A DNA stretch of 64,000 nucleotides, from positions 124,001 through 188,000 of the forward strand of contig NZ_FMCU01000001.1 in assembly GCF_900091525.1 (NCBI RefSeq), in the 5' to 3' direction. This DNA is from Micromonospora matsumotoense. GTDB taxonomy: Bacteria > Actinomycetota > Actinomycetes > Mycobacteriales > Micromonosporaceae. The translations under genes and the position numbers were made by a program. This document shows positions 46,272 through 57,432 of this stretch, piece after piece. Within the stretch, counting starts at the first letter, position 1, and the number at the start of each line of letters is the position of its first letter. A model generated the notes under the pieces. The model searched no databases and was not told the origin of the DNA. It worked only from the letters and a program-made list of their open reading frames with translations.

Positions 46272-46706
46272 TCAGTCGAGGCAGAACTCGTTGCCCTCGA
46301 CGTCCTGCATCACCAGGCACGACTCGTTGAAGCCGTCGGCGGTCAGCAGTCGTACCCGGGTCGCGCCGAGGTCGAGCAGTCGCGCGCACTCCGCCTCCAG
46401 GGCGGCCAGCCGCTGCTCACCGACCAGCCCGGTGCCGACCCGCACGTCGAGGTGCAGCCGGTTCTTGGCGACCTTGCCTTCGGGCACCCGCTGGAAGAAC
46501 AGCCGCGGACCCACCCCCGTGGGGTCGACGCAGGCGAACGCGGAACCCTGCTGCTCGGGCGGCAGGGCACGATCGAACTCACCCCAGTCGGCGAACCCCG
46601 GCGGCGGCGGTGGCACGACGTAACCCAGCACCTCGCACCAGAAGCGGGCGACCCGCTCGGGCTGCGCGCAGTCGAAGGTCACCTGGAACTGCCGGACTGA
46701 TGCCAT
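46272..46706 (-). CDS. VOC (glyoxalase-like) superfamily protein
   Basis: 144 aa with the paired beta-alpha-beta-beta-beta modules of the vicinal oxygen chelate fold: VTFDCAQPERVARFWCEVLGY at the start and the usual final strand VMQDVEGNEFCLD with the metal-ligand Glu. Resembles the glyoxalase-like domain proteins of actinobacteria; the substrate is unknown. TATGGT stands 6 nt before the ATG, so it is probably leaderless. Confidence 0.82.
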   Translation of the reverse strand: MASVRQFQVTFDCAQPERVARFWCEVLGYVVPPPPPGFADWGEFDRALPPEQQGSAFACVDPTGVGPRLFFQRVPEGKVAKNRLHLDVRVGTGLVGEQRLAALEAECARLLDLGATRVRLLTADGFNESCLVMQDVEGNEFCLD

Positions 46707-46754
46707 CGGCCCACCATAGACGGCAGGTCCGACATGGTGGCCGACCGAGGACGA

Positions 46755-47144
46755 TCAGCCGGCGGGTCCCCCGTCGGCCGGTGCGCAGTCGGTCAGGGGG
46801 GCGAGGAACTCCAGCCGGTTGCCGTGCGGGTCGGCGGTGTGGAAGCGGCGCAGCCCGGGCAGTTCGTCGTCACCCCAGGTGACCGGGTGGCCGGCGCGGG
46901 CCAACCGGTCGGCGAGCGCGTCGAGGTCGGGGCGCAGCAGCGCCGGGTGCGCCTTGCGGGCGGGCCGGAAGTCGACCTCGACGCCCAGGTGCAGTTCGGC
47001 GTCGTACCCGGTGAACCAGCAACCGCCGCGGGCGGCGAGGGCCGGCGGCTTGGGTTTCTCGGTCAGACCGAGAATGCCCACGTAGAAGGCCCGGGATGAC
47101 TCCTCGGAGCCGGGCGGGCAGGCGAGCAGCACGTGATGGATCAT
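46755..47144 (-). CDS. VOC (glyoxalase/bleomycin-resistance-like) protein
   Basis: 129 aa VOC-fold protein: MIHHVLLACPPG (first metal His), SRAFYVGILGL, ELHLGVEVDF and final FHTADPHGNRLEFLAP. Function could be a lyase, dioxygenase or ligand-binding protein. ATG has GAGGAGG 7 nt upstream. Its start is 176 nt from aconitase on the opposite strand, so the putative AcnR operator lies in its promoter region too. Confidence 0.82.
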   Translation of the reverse strand: MIHHVLLACPPGSEESSRAFYVGILGLTEKPKPPALAARGGCWFTGYDAELHLGVEVDFRPARKAHPALLRPDLDALADRLARAGHPVTWGDDELPGLRRFHTADPHGNRLEFLAPLTDCAPADGGPAG

Positions 47145-47179
47145 CGAAACACCTCCTCGTCCCGAACCCTGGCACGAGG

Positions 47180-47210
47180 TTGCGCCAATAGCAAGACGGA
47201 CGTACGGTTT
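47180..47210 (+). promoter_or_regulatory. acnA promoter overlapped by predicted AcnR operator
   Basis: TTGCGC (47180-47185) and TACGGT (47203-47208) are 17 nt apart. The 26-bp stretch 47185-47210, CCAATAGCAAG then ACGGACGTACGGTTT, is identical at 24 positions to 56682-56707 upstream of the TetR gene. A lower-quality match to an IdeR/DmdR iron box (TTAGGTAAC on the minus strand, about 47233-47247) lies in the leader. Confidence 0.6.
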
Positions 47211-47320
47211 TGTTGAAGCCGACGAATCGGCAGTAAGTGTTACCTAACCTGGGCGGCCTTCCGTCCGGTGCGACAGACTGCTCAGGACTACTCACGGTCG
47301 CTGGTGTGAAGGAGTACGAC

Positions 47321-50188
<2,868 letters not shown>

Positions 50189-50203
50189 CGCACCCGCGTA
50201 CGA

Positions 50204-50236
50204 AACGGGCCCCCTCCGGTGCGGAGGGGGCCCGTT
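50204..50236. terminator. Terminator after acnA
   Basis: AACGGGCCCCCTCCG (50204-50218) pairs perfectly with CGGAGGGGGCCCGTT (50222-50236) around a 3-nt loop; it also faces the end of the conservon operon. Confidence 0.88.
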
Positions 50237-50273
50237 CCCGTCGACGGGACGTCGCGTCGGGTCGCGACCGTGG

Positions 50274-50885
50274 TCAGCGGCCGCCGGCCGCGCGTCGCCG
50301 GGAGTCCCGGGTCTTCATGGCGTGCTCCAGCAGGGTGATCAGCACATTGCGGCCGGACTCCCGCTGCCGGGCGTCGCAGAGCAGCAGCGGCACGTCCGGG
50401 TCCAGGTCCAACGCGGTGCGCACCTCGTCGAGGCCGAAGCGTCGGGCACCCTCGAAACAGTTCACCGCCACCACGAACGGCGTGCCCCGCCCCTCGAAGT
50501 AGTCGATGGAGGGGAAGCAGTCGGCCAGCCGCCGGGTGTCCGCCAGCACCACCGCGCCGAGCGCCCCGACCGCCAGCTCGTCCCACAGGAACCAGAAGCG
50601 GTCCTGGCCGGGGGTGCCGAAGACATAGAGCACCAGGTCGTTGCTGATGGTGATCCGGCCGAAGTCCATCGCCACCGTGGTGGTGTTCTTGCGCTCCACC
50701 CCGGACAGGTCGTCGACCCCGATGCCGGTCTCGGTCAGCACCTCCTCGGTACGCAGCGGACGGCTCTCGCTCACCGCACCGACCAGGGTCGTCTTGCCGG
50801 CCCCGAAACCGCCCGCCACCAGAACCTTGAGCGCGGTGGGGAGCACCCGCGCCCCCGCCGGACGTTCAGAGTGCCCGTAGTCCAT
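50274..50885 (-). CDS. Conservon GTP/ATP-binding protein (CvnD type)
   Basis: 203-aa small GTPase-like protein. G1 loop GGFGAGKTTLVG (about residues 25-36), G2 Thr in KNTTTVAMDFGR, G3-like FGTPGQDRF, and G4-like NCFEG in place of NKxD. Such divergent G4 motifs are normal for the CvnD/MglA-like group. Last gene of a conservon (sensor kinase, roadblock, DUF742, GTPase). Its ATG lies inside the end of the DUF742 gene (20-nt overlap), so translation is coupled. Confidence 0.9.
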   Translation of the reverse strand: MDYGHSERPAGARVLPTALKVLVAGGFGAGKTTLVGAVSESRPLRTEEVLTETGIGVDDLSGVERKNTTTVAMDFGRITISNDLVLYVFGTPGQDRFWFLWDELAVGALGAVVLADTRRLADCFPSIDYFEGRGTPFVVAVNCFEGARRFGLDEVRTALDLDPDVPLLLCDARQRESGRNVLITLLEHAMKTRDSRRRAAGGR

Positions 50886-51252
50886 TGATCACCGCCTCGT
50901 AGATGCTCTCGTCGTTGGCGCCGGCCGGCTCCCGGGGTTCCTGTACCCGGACCAGGTCCCGCGCCACCAGGTCACCGAGGAGCACCCGTACGGTGCCCAC
51001 CGGCAGGTCCAGTCGGGCGGCGACCTCGGCCACCGACTGCATGCGCTGGGTCAGCGCCACTATCGCCACGTGCTCGGGCCCCAGCCCGGCTTCCTCGACC
51101 GCGTTCGTCCGGGTCGCCGTGACCAGCGAGATCAGGTCGAACGAGCCGGTCACCGGGCGGGCCCTGCCCCGGGTGACCGCGTACGGGCGGACCACCGGGC
51201 CCGCGTGGTCGTCGACCCACTGTTCGTCGGCGGGGTCGTCCTCACCGGCCAT
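50866..51252 (-). CDS. DUF742 conservon protein (CvnC type)
   Basis: 128-aa DUF742 protein with a winged-helix-like core (SVAEVAARLDLPVGTVRVLLGDL, about residues 75-97) and the typical VVRPYAVTRGR near the start. In conservons it links the roadblock protein and the GTPase. ATG 51252 is 5 nt after the roadblock gene. Overlaps cvnD by 20 nt. Confidence 0.9.
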   Translation of the reverse strand: MAGEDDPADEQWVDDHAGPVVRPYAVTRGRARPVTGSFDLISLVTATRTNAVEEAGLGPEHVAIVALTQRMQSVAEVAARLDLPVGTVRVLLGDLVARDLVRVQEPREPAGANDESIYEAVINGLRAL

Positions 51253-51257
51253 CGCGG

Positions 51258-51680
51258 TCAGCTCCCACCGGACGGCTGGTCGACACCCCGGGCCGGGGAC
51301 GCCACGTACTTGCCCACCCGGGCGACCAGCATCGCCATCTCGTACGCGATCAGGCCGACGTCGGCGTCGGTGCCGGCCAGCACCGCCAGGCACGCGTTCG
51401 GCCCGGCCGCGGTGACGAACAGGAACGAGGACTCCATCTCGATGATGGTCTGCTGGACCTGCCCGCCGCCGAACCGTTTGCCGGCACCCCGGGCCAGGCT
51501 CTGGATGCCGGCGGCCATCGCGGCGAGGTGTTCCCCGTCGTCGCGGCCCATCCCGTCGGACGCGGCCATCAGCAGGCCGTCGGTGGAGAGCGCGACGGCG
51601 TGCTCGGCCTGCTTCACCCGGCCGACCAGATCGTCCAACAACCACGTCAGGTCGGCACCGGATGCCGTCGTCTGCCCCAC
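51258..51680 (-). CDS. Roadblock/LC7-domain conservon protein (CvnB type)
   Basis: 140-aa roadblock/LC7 protein: LTWLLDDLVGRVKQAEHAVALSTDGLLMAAS at the start, then SLARGAGKRFGGGQVQQTIIE and a C-terminal helix. Members regulate the partner GTPase, by analogy with MglB/MglA. GTG 51680. Follows the sensor kinase by 78 nt. Confidence 0.91.
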   Translation of the reverse strand: MGQTTASGADLTWLLDDLVGRVKQAEHAVALSTDGLLMAASDGMGRDDGEHLAAMAAGIQSLARGAGKRFGGGQVQQTIIEMESSFLFVTAAGPNACLAVLAGTDADVGLIAYEMAMLVARVGKYVASPARGVDQPSGGS

Positions 51681-51758
51681 TCGTCGTCCTCTTCCCCGGC
51701 GGTTCCGCCGTGTTCGGTTGCCGTGACACTGGTCGGCGTCGCATCCGTCGCGACGCCG

Positions 51759-54200
51759 TCAGGTGGCCGGGCTGTCTGCGTCGTCCGACCCGTCACCGGT
51801 GCGGGTCCCCTCCTGCAGTCGGGCCGCGTCGGTCCGGCCGCGTCGGGTGCCCGACTGGTAGGCGCTCATCATCTGGCGCACCTGCTCGGGCGCGCGCCGC
51901 ACCGGAACACCGACCCCGGTCTCCCCACCGGTCGGGGAGGCCCGCAGCTCGGGTGCCAGATTTGCCTGTCGCACCCGCACCGGCAGGCCCGCGTCGGTCA
52001 CCGGCCCTTCCACAGTAGGCGACGGCGGGCCGGCGTCGCCGTCCACCGTCCGCCCCTCCCGGGTCACCGCAACGGCCGGCGTGGAGGGTCGGGCGACGGT
52101 CACCGGCAGGCCGGTCGGTACGGTCGGCGCGTGCAGCGCGTCCTGCGCCTCCTGCGCCGGGGGACGCCTGCGGGACCGGGCCGGCAGGCCGGCCGGGGTC
52201 ACCGTGTCCGACGGCGGTGCGGCCCTCGGGGCCGGGGGCGGCGCGGCGTCGGTCGCCGGTGGCGCCGCGGCGGCGGCCCGGCTGTCCGCGACGACCGGCA
52301 GCGCGCCGGACGGGCTCGGGTCGCCTGGCACGACCAGCTCCGACGGGATCAGCACCACGGCGGTCGTCCCACCGTAGGCGGACTCCTTGAGCTGCACCTT
52401 CACCCCGTGCCGCTCGGTCAGCCGACTCACCACGTACAGCCCGAGCCGGGCGGCGTCGGCCAGGTTCAGCTCGGACCGGTCCACGATGCGACGGTTGGCG
52501 GCGACCAGCTCCTCCCCGGTCAGGCCCAGGCCACGGTCCTCGATCTCGATGGCGAACCCGGCGGTCACCAGGTGGCCCCGCACCTCGACGGTGGTGTGCG
52601 GCGGTGAGAAGGACAGTCCGTTCTCGATCAGTTCGGCGAGCAGGTGGATCACGTCGCCGACCGCCCGGCCGGCGAGCGCGACCGGGCCGAGCGGCAGCAC
52701 GTCCACCCGGGTGTAGTCCTCGACCTCGGCGACCGCGCCGCGCACCACGTCCACCATCGGCACGTTGCGCCGCCAGGCCCGGCCCGGGGTTGCCCCGGAG
52801 AGCACGATCAGGTTCTCCGCGTTGCGACGCATCCGGGTGGCCAGGTGGTCGACCCGGAACAGGTCCTCCAGCTCCTCGGCGTCGTGTTCCCGCCGCTCCA
52901 TCGCGTCGAGCAGGGTGAGCTGACGGTGCACCAGCGCCTGGGTCCGCCGGGCCAGGCTGAGGAACACCCCCCGGACGTTACGGCGCAGCTCGGCCTGCTC
53001 CACCGCCGTGCGTACGGCGGTCTCCTGGACGGCGTTGAAGGCCCGTCCCAGCTGGCCGATCTCGTCGTCGCCGAAGTCCAGCGGTGGGGCCTCCCGGGCC
53101 ACGTCGACGTCCTCGCCGTGGCCGAGCCGGTCCACCACGCCGGGCAGCCGTTCGTGGGCCAGTCGCAGCGCGGCGTCCCGCAACCGGGCCAACTGGTGGA
53201 CCAGGTGCCGGGCGGTGCTGATCGACACCACGATCGAGGCGATCACGGCGATCAGGCCGAGACCGGCGGCGAGCACCAGCCGGACGATGACGCCCACCGC
53301 GACCGGGGTGGCCCGGTCGATGAGCGCGTCGCCGACGCTCACCCCGAAGTCCACCTGGGCCTGCATCGCCGGGCCGATGGTCGACTGCCACTCCTCGGCG
53401 GTCAACGGCAGGGTGGTCGCCGACCGGGACTGCTGGATCACCCGGTCCTCCAGCACCCGGAACCGGGCCACCGCGTCCGAGCCGGCGAGCTGGTCGTACC
53501 GGATCCGGTCGGCCGGTGACAGCTCGGCGACCGCCTCCGCCGTCTGGTAGCGCTGGGCGCCGACCAGTTGGGTGAACCGGGCGTACTCGTCGCCGGTCAT
53601 CCGGCCCGCCGCGAGCACGCCGGTGATCAGGGCGTCCTGTTGGGAGATCAGCTCCCGCACCTGGTAGAGGTCGACCAGGGTTTCACTCGCCGCGGCGATC
53701 TGGGTGTCGTCGAGCTGGCCGAGCGAGCCGTACATCCGCAGCACCGAGGCGAGGATCGCGGCGTAGGTGGTGGACGCCTCGGCCCGGTTCAGCCCGGCGT
53801 CCCGCACCGACTGCCGGATGCCGGTCAGACCACTCAGGCCGGCCAGCACCTCGTCCACCCGACGCCGGGTGTCCTCGCCGGTGGCCAGTTCGGCCTGCCA
53901 ACTACCCACCGACGTGCCGAATTCGTCCGCCACCTGGTCGGTGCGCTGCCACTGGGTGGTCAACGCGTCGAGTTGCCGCTGGCCCCGCTCGCCCAGGTAG
54001 GCGTTGGCGAGCCGGCGCTCCTCCTGGAGGGCGGTGAGCAGCGACTCCCCCGGGTCGGCCACCCGGCTGTTGAGGGTCTGTACCCAGAGCAGGTTGAAGC
54101 CGTCACGGACGGTCACCCAGGCGGCGAAGGACCAGAGCGCGACGAGGGAGGTGAGCAGGGCGATGATTTTGGTACGCAGACGCGTACTGCCGGAACCCAT
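51759..54200 (-). CDS. Conservon sensor histidine kinase with nitrate/nitrite-sensing-type ectodomain (CvnA type)
   Basis: 813-aa membrane sensor. Two transmembrane helices (about 10-32 and 305-328) flank a helical extracellular NIT-like domain. A HAMP-like linker follows (about 330-400), then a dimer region with RRTQALVHRQLTLLDAMERRE, and a HATPase domain (about 480-610) with ELIENGLSFSPPHT (N box), IEDRGLGLT (G1) and GGTTAVV (G2). The last about 180 residues are a disordered Pro/Ala/Thr-rich tail. First gene of cvnA-B-C-D. ATG 54200 was preferred over GTG 54230. Confidence 0.9.
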   Translation of the reverse strand: MGSGSTRLRTKIIALLTSLVALWSFAAWVTVRDGFNLLWVQTLNSRVADPGESLLTALQEERRLANAYLGERGQRQLDALTTQWQRTDQVADEFGTSVGSWQAELATGEDTRRRVDEVLAGLSGLTGIRQSVRDAGLNRAEASTTYAAILASVLRMYGSLGQLDDTQIAAASETLVDLYQVRELISQQDALITGVLAAGRMTGDEYARFTQLVGAQRYQTAEAVAELSPADRIRYDQLAGSDAVARFRVLEDRVIQQSRSATTLPLTAEEWQSTIGPAMQAQVDFGVSVGDALIDRATPVAVGVIVRLVLAAGLGLIAVIASIVVSISTARHLVHQLARLRDAALRLAHERLPGVVDRLGHGEDVDVAREAPPLDFGDDEIGQLGRAFNAVQETAVRTAVEQAELRRNVRGVFLSLARRTQALVHRQLTLLDAMERREHDAEELEDLFRVDHLATRMRRNAENLIVLSGATPGRAWRRNVPMVDVVRGAVAEVEDYTRVDVLPLGPVALAGRAVGDVIHLLAELIENGLSFSPPHTTVEVRGHLVTAGFAIEIEDRGLGLTGEELVAANRRIVDRSELNLADAARLGLYVVSRLTERHGVKVQLKESAYGGTTAVVLIPSELVVPGDPSPSGALPVVADSRAAAAAPPATDAAPPPAPRAAPPSDTVTPAGLPARSRRRPPAQEAQDALHAPTVPTGLPVTVARPSTPAVAVTREGRTVDGDAGPPSPTVEGPVTDAGLPVRVRQANLAPELRASPTGGETGVGVPVRRAPEQVRQMMSAYQSGTRRGRTDAARLQEGTRTGDGSDDADSPAT

Positions 54201-54477
54201 CACACCGCCCCCGGGCCGGACCGTGGCCACCGGACGCCCGACGCGTCACGGCACACCTGAACCCGGCGCACGCTAGCAGTCGGCAGCACCATCGCTCAAG
54301 CCATGCTGATCATGGAGGCGGGACCGGTGCCGCAGGTCCGGGGGCGATTGTGACCACCATGGATGGTGCCGGTGCGGCAGCCGCGACACCCACCCGGTGC
54401 GGGTCGCGGCCGGCCGACGCCGGGCCGGCCGGTCCGAACGCGGGCGCGGGCGATCCTCCTGTGCCAGGCTCAGGGGC

Positions 54478-54726
54478 ATGGACGACAAGACCATCCTGCA
54501 CCGGATCACGGAACTGGTCGACGAGGAGCACCGGCTCCGGTCGACGGCCCAGGCCCACGAATCCGGCACCGACGACGAGGCCAAGGAACAACTGCGCGCG
54601 CTGGAGGAGTCCCTGGACCAGTGCTGGGACCTGCTGCGTCGCCGTCGGGCGGCCCGGGAGGCCCACGGCGACCCGGAGGCACAGGGTGCCCGACCGGTGT
54701 CGGAGGTCGAGCGCTACCTCCAGTGA
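54478..54726 (+). CDS. DUF2630 family protein
   Basis: 82-aa coiled-coil-forming protein of the DUF2630 family: MDDKTILHRITELVDEEHRL, then LRALEESLDQCWDLLRRRRA and a polar tail ending EVERYLQ. Function unknown. CAGGCT stands 7 nt before the ATG with no Shine-Dalgarno (probably leaderless). Ends just before a bidirectional terminator. Confidence 0.85.
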   Translation: MDDKTILHRITELVDEEHRLRSTAQAHESGTDDEAKEQLRALEESLDQCWDLLRRRRAAREAHGDPEAQGARPVSEVERYLQ

Positions 54727-54736
54727 CGCCCCCGAG

Positions 54737-54765
54737 GTCCCGGACGGCCGACGGCCGTCCGGGAC
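54737..54765. terminator. Bidirectional terminator (DUF2630 / RIO kinase)
   Basis: GTCCCGGACGGCC (54737-54749) pairs perfectly with GGCCGTCCGGGAC (54753-54765) around a 3-nt loop between convergent stops. Confidence 0.85.
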
Positions 54766-54774
54766 GTCACCGGC

Positions 54775-55704
54775 TCAGCGCACCCCCGCCTCGCGCAGCA
54801 GCATCGCGGTGAGGGCGGCCGGGTCGGTGTCGGCGGCGGGCAGCCCCCGGGCGGTGAACCAGGCGGCCACCACCCGCACGTCGCGGGCCAGGAACTCCGG
54901 CCCCTGCGGGTTGGCCACCACGTCGACCACCTGCGGAAGGTCGATCATGACGAGCCGCCCGGCGTGCACCAGCAGGTTGTACGGCGACAGGTCGCCGTGG
55001 GCGTAGCCGGCCCGGGCCAGCACCACCAGGGCGTCCACCAACTGCTCCCAGAGTGAGCGCAGCGGGGCCGGGTCGGGGCGTACCTGGGCCAGCCGGGGCG
55101 CGGCGGTCCCCTCGTCGGGGTCGCCGACGAACTCCAGCATCAGCTCGGTGCCCCGCAACTGGACCGGGTACGGCACGGCGATCCGCCCGGAGTCGGCACC
55201 GATCTCCCAGAGCCGGGACAGCGCGGCGAATTCGGCCGCCGCCCACTGACCGGCGATCATCTGCCGGCCGAACGCCGTCCGGCCGGCCATCGCCCGGTTC
55301 TCCCGGGACCGGCGCACCCGGCGTCCCTCCAGGTAGCCGGCGTCGCGGTGGAAGAGCCGGTGCTGGGCGTCCCGGTACCGTTTGACGGCCAACAGGCAGG
55401 ACCGGTCGGTGTCGGGCACCGCCCGGCGGACGAGGTGGACGTCCGCCTCCTTGCCGGTCTTGAGCACACCGAGTTCGGTGTCCCGGGCGGCCAGTTCGGT
55501 GACCAGCCACGGTGGGTGCGGTTCGGGCCCGTGCACGGCCTCGTCCCAGGAGGACCAGTGGTCCTCGGGCCCGGGCTCGGGTTCGTCGTCGGGTGCGGTA
55601 CGGGCCGGCTGCCGCCCGTAGGTCAGGAAGGGTGTCTCGTCGTCGTCGAAGCGGCTCTTGCCGCGGCCACGGCGCTGCGGCGCCGGGAGGTCGTGATCGC
55701 GCAC
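54775..55704 (-). CDS. RIO-type serine protein kinase
   Basis: Atypical protein kinase of the RIO1 group, 309 aa. TGKEADVHLV (nucleotide loop, about residue 82), LAVKRYRD (Lys), catalytic Asp in GYAHGDLSPYNLLV (about 245) and metal Asp in LVMIDLPQVVDV. The N-terminal about 70 residues are charged and disordered. GTG 55704 was chosen because AAGGG stands 9 nt upstream and VRDHDLPAPQRRGRGK begins the charged region; earlier in-frame starts would overlap an out-of-frame upstream ORF. Substrate unknown. Confidence 0.83.
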   Translation of the reverse strand: MRDHDLPAPQRRGRGKSRFDDDETPFLTYGRQPARTAPDDEPEPGPEDHWSSWDEAVHGPEPHPPWLVTELAARDTELGVLKTGKEADVHLVRRAVPDTDRSCLLAVKRYRDAQHRLFHRDAGYLEGRRVRRSRENRAMAGRTAFGRQMIAGQWAAAEFAALSRLWEIGADSGRIAVPYPVQLRGTELMLEFVGDPDEGTAAPRLAQVRPDPAPLRSLWEQLVDALVVLARAGYAHGDLSPYNLLVHAGRLVMIDLPQVVDVVANPQGPEFLARDVRVVAAWFTARGLPAADTDPAALTAMLLREAGVR

Positions 55705-55769
55705 GGTGCTGGTGATCCCTTGGTCGAGGCTGGTGAGGGCAGGTGGTACGACCCTGCAAAGACGGCCAT
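55623..55769 (-). CDS. Upstream ORF overlapping the RIO kinase start (putative regulatory)
   Basis: ATG 55769 has an excellent Shine-Dalgarno (AGGAGG, 6 nt away) but is out of frame with the RIO kinase. It encodes 48 residues starting MAVFAGSYHLPSPAST and ends 82 nt inside the kinase gene. Third codon positions contain many A/T (TTT, GCA, TCA, CCA), unlike real genes here. It may control kinase translation, or a sequencing indel could hide a longer N-terminus. Confidence 0.3.
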   Translation of the reverse strand: MAVFAGSYHLPSPASTKGSPAPCAITTSRRRSAVAAARAASTTTRHPS

Positions 55770-55861
55770 GACCGACCTCCTCTCCTCGACCGGGCCCCGC
55801 CCGGCTGCGCATTCCTGCGCGGGCCCATGCTGGCCGACGCCCCGACCGGGGCACAACCGAT

Positions 55862-56509
55862 TTATCCGCCGGCGAGCACCACCGAGACCGCCGCGATCAG
55901 CGAGTCGACGGTACGGGTGGGGGCGAACCGGCCGTCGGTCCAGCTGCGGCCCCGGTGCAGCCAGACGCTGGGCAGGCCGACCGCGGCGGCCCCGCCGATG
56001 TCCGCCTCCGGACTGTCCCCCACCACCCACGCGCCGCGCAGCGGCAACCGGGCCCGTTGGGCGGCCAGCGCGAAGATCCGGGGGTTGGGCTTGCTGACCC
56101 CGGCCTCCTCGGAGATCACCCAGTCGGCGATGTAACGGTCCAGGCCGGTCTGTCTGATCTTGGTGTCCTCCAGCCGGACCGAGCCGTTGGTGACCACCAC
56201 CGGCAGCCACCCGGCGTCATCGGCGATCCGCAGCGCGCAGGCCACCAACGGGTCGAGCCGGGTGTACCCGACCACCCCGTCGTGCAGCTCCTCGACCAGG
56301 TCGATGGAGGGGATGCGCAGCGCGTACCGGTCCCGGATGGCGTCGGCGATGTCCCACCGGTCGGTCAGCCCGTCGGCGTCGATGGACAGCAGCCAGTCGA
56401 TGTCGGTCGCCGGCGCGCCGATCTCGGCCAGGAAACCCTCGGCCCAGGCGCGGAACGGCCCGGCCCGATCGAGCAGGGTGTTGTCCAGGTCGAGCAGGAG
56501 CAACGGCAC
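55862..56509 (-). CDS. HAD-superfamily hydrolase
   Basis: 215-aa haloacid dehalogenase-like phosphatase: LLDLDNTLLD (nucleophile Asp, residue 6), VVTNGSV (motif II), SKPNPRIF (motif III Lys) and VVGDSPEADIGGA (motif IV). Cap of the C1 type. Probably a small-metabolite phosphatase. GTG 56509 follows TAAGGT by 6 nt, so a leaderless mRNA is likely. Confidence 0.85.
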   Translation of the reverse strand: MPLLLLDLDNTLLDRAGPFRAWAEGFLAEIGAPATDIDWLLSIDADGLTDRWDIADAIRDRYALRIPSIDLVEELHDGVVGYTRLDPLVACALRIADDAGWLPVVVTNGSVRLEDTKIRQTGLDRYIADWVISEEAGVSKPNPRIFALAAQRARLPLRGAWVVGDSPEADIGGAAAVGLPSVWLHRGRSWTDGRFAPTRTVDSLIAAVSVVLAGG

Positions 56510-56681
56510 TGAGGCACCTTACGGGAGAGAGGACCGCCGCCGACAGGGTCGAACCGCCCGCCGACGGCCGTCGGGCTGCCGACGGGGGGCGGGGGCGGTG
56601 GGCGGATAGCGGGAGGTGACCGGGGCTGTCGGCACCGGCCGATCCTAACCGGACGGGCGTTCGGCAGGCCGAGGTGACGAC

Positions 56682-56707
56682 CCAATAGCAAGCCGTACGT
56701 ACGGTTT
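56682..56707 (+). promoter_or_regulatory. Predicted AcnR autoregulatory operator
   Basis: CCAATAGCAAG then CCGTACGTACGGTTT; within it CAAGCCGTACGTACGGTTTG is a near-perfect 20-bp palindrome. The 26 bp match the acnA promoter (47185-47210) at 24 positions. It lies 33 nt before the TetR start. Confidence 0.6.
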
Positions 56708-56740
56708 GCCTTGCGCAGGGTCACCTGCGACGATCAACCC

Positions 56741-57313
56741 GTGCCCAGAGTAAGTCAGGACCAGCTCGACGCGCGCCGCCAGGAGATCCTCGGTGCGGCC
56801 CGGGCCTGTTTCGCCCGGCACGGCTACGAGGGCGCCACCGTCCGCCGACTGGAGGAGGCGACCGGTTTGTCCCGGGGCGCGATCTTCCATCACTTCCGCG
56901 ACAAGGACTCGCTCTTCCTCGCCGTCGCCGAGGACGACGCCGCCGTCATGGTCTCCACGGTGGCCCGCAACGGCCTGGTCCAGGTGATGCGGGACCTGCT
57001 GGCCCGGGCGGTCTCCCCGGACACCACCGGCTGGCTGGGCAGCCAACTGGAGGTGTCCCGCCGGCTGCGTACCGACCCGGCCTTCGCCCGCCGGTGGGCG
57101 GAACGGTCCGCCGCCATCGCCGAGGCGACCCGGGACCGGCTCGTCCGACAGCGCGAGGCCGGGGTGCTCCGCGAGGACATCGACATCGACGTGCTGGCCC
57201 AGTTCCTGGAGCTGGCGTACGACGGGCTGGTGCTGCACCTGGCGATGGGCCGGCCCGCCGGTGACCTGGGGCCGGTGCTCGACCTGGTCGAGGAGGCCGT
57301 CCGCCGACGCTGA
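56741..57313 (+). CDS. acnR: TetR-family regulator, probable aconitase repressor
   Basis: 190-aa TetR protein. Helix-turn-helix in ATVRRLEEATGLSRGAIFHHFRDKDSL (about residues 30-56, split here only for description); an all-helical ligand domain follows. GTG 56741 gives VPRVSQDQLDARRQEI, the usual length of this group. In Corynebacterium AcnR, encoded next to acn, represses aconitase and itself. Here the genes are 6.5 kb apart with the conservon between, but share a 26-bp promoter element, so I assign AcnR by inference. Confidence 0.75.
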   Translation: MPRVSQDQLDARRQEILGAARACFARHGYEGATVRRLEEATGLSRGAIFHHFRDKDSLFLAVAEDDAAVMVSTVARNGLVQVMRDLLARAVSPDTTGWLGSQLEVSRRLRTDPAFARRWAERSAAIAEATRDRLVRQREAGVLREDIDIDVLAQFLELAYDGLVLHLAMGRPAGDLGPVLDLVEEAVRRR

Positions 57314-57432
57314 CCCGGCCCGTGCCAGGGGCAGCGCGGGTCTCGGCTCGGTAACTCGCCCACCGCCGCCGTGCCGGCGTGGCGGGGCTGCCCCACAATG
57401 GGGCCGCGATCCCCTCGCGACAGGAGCAGCTC

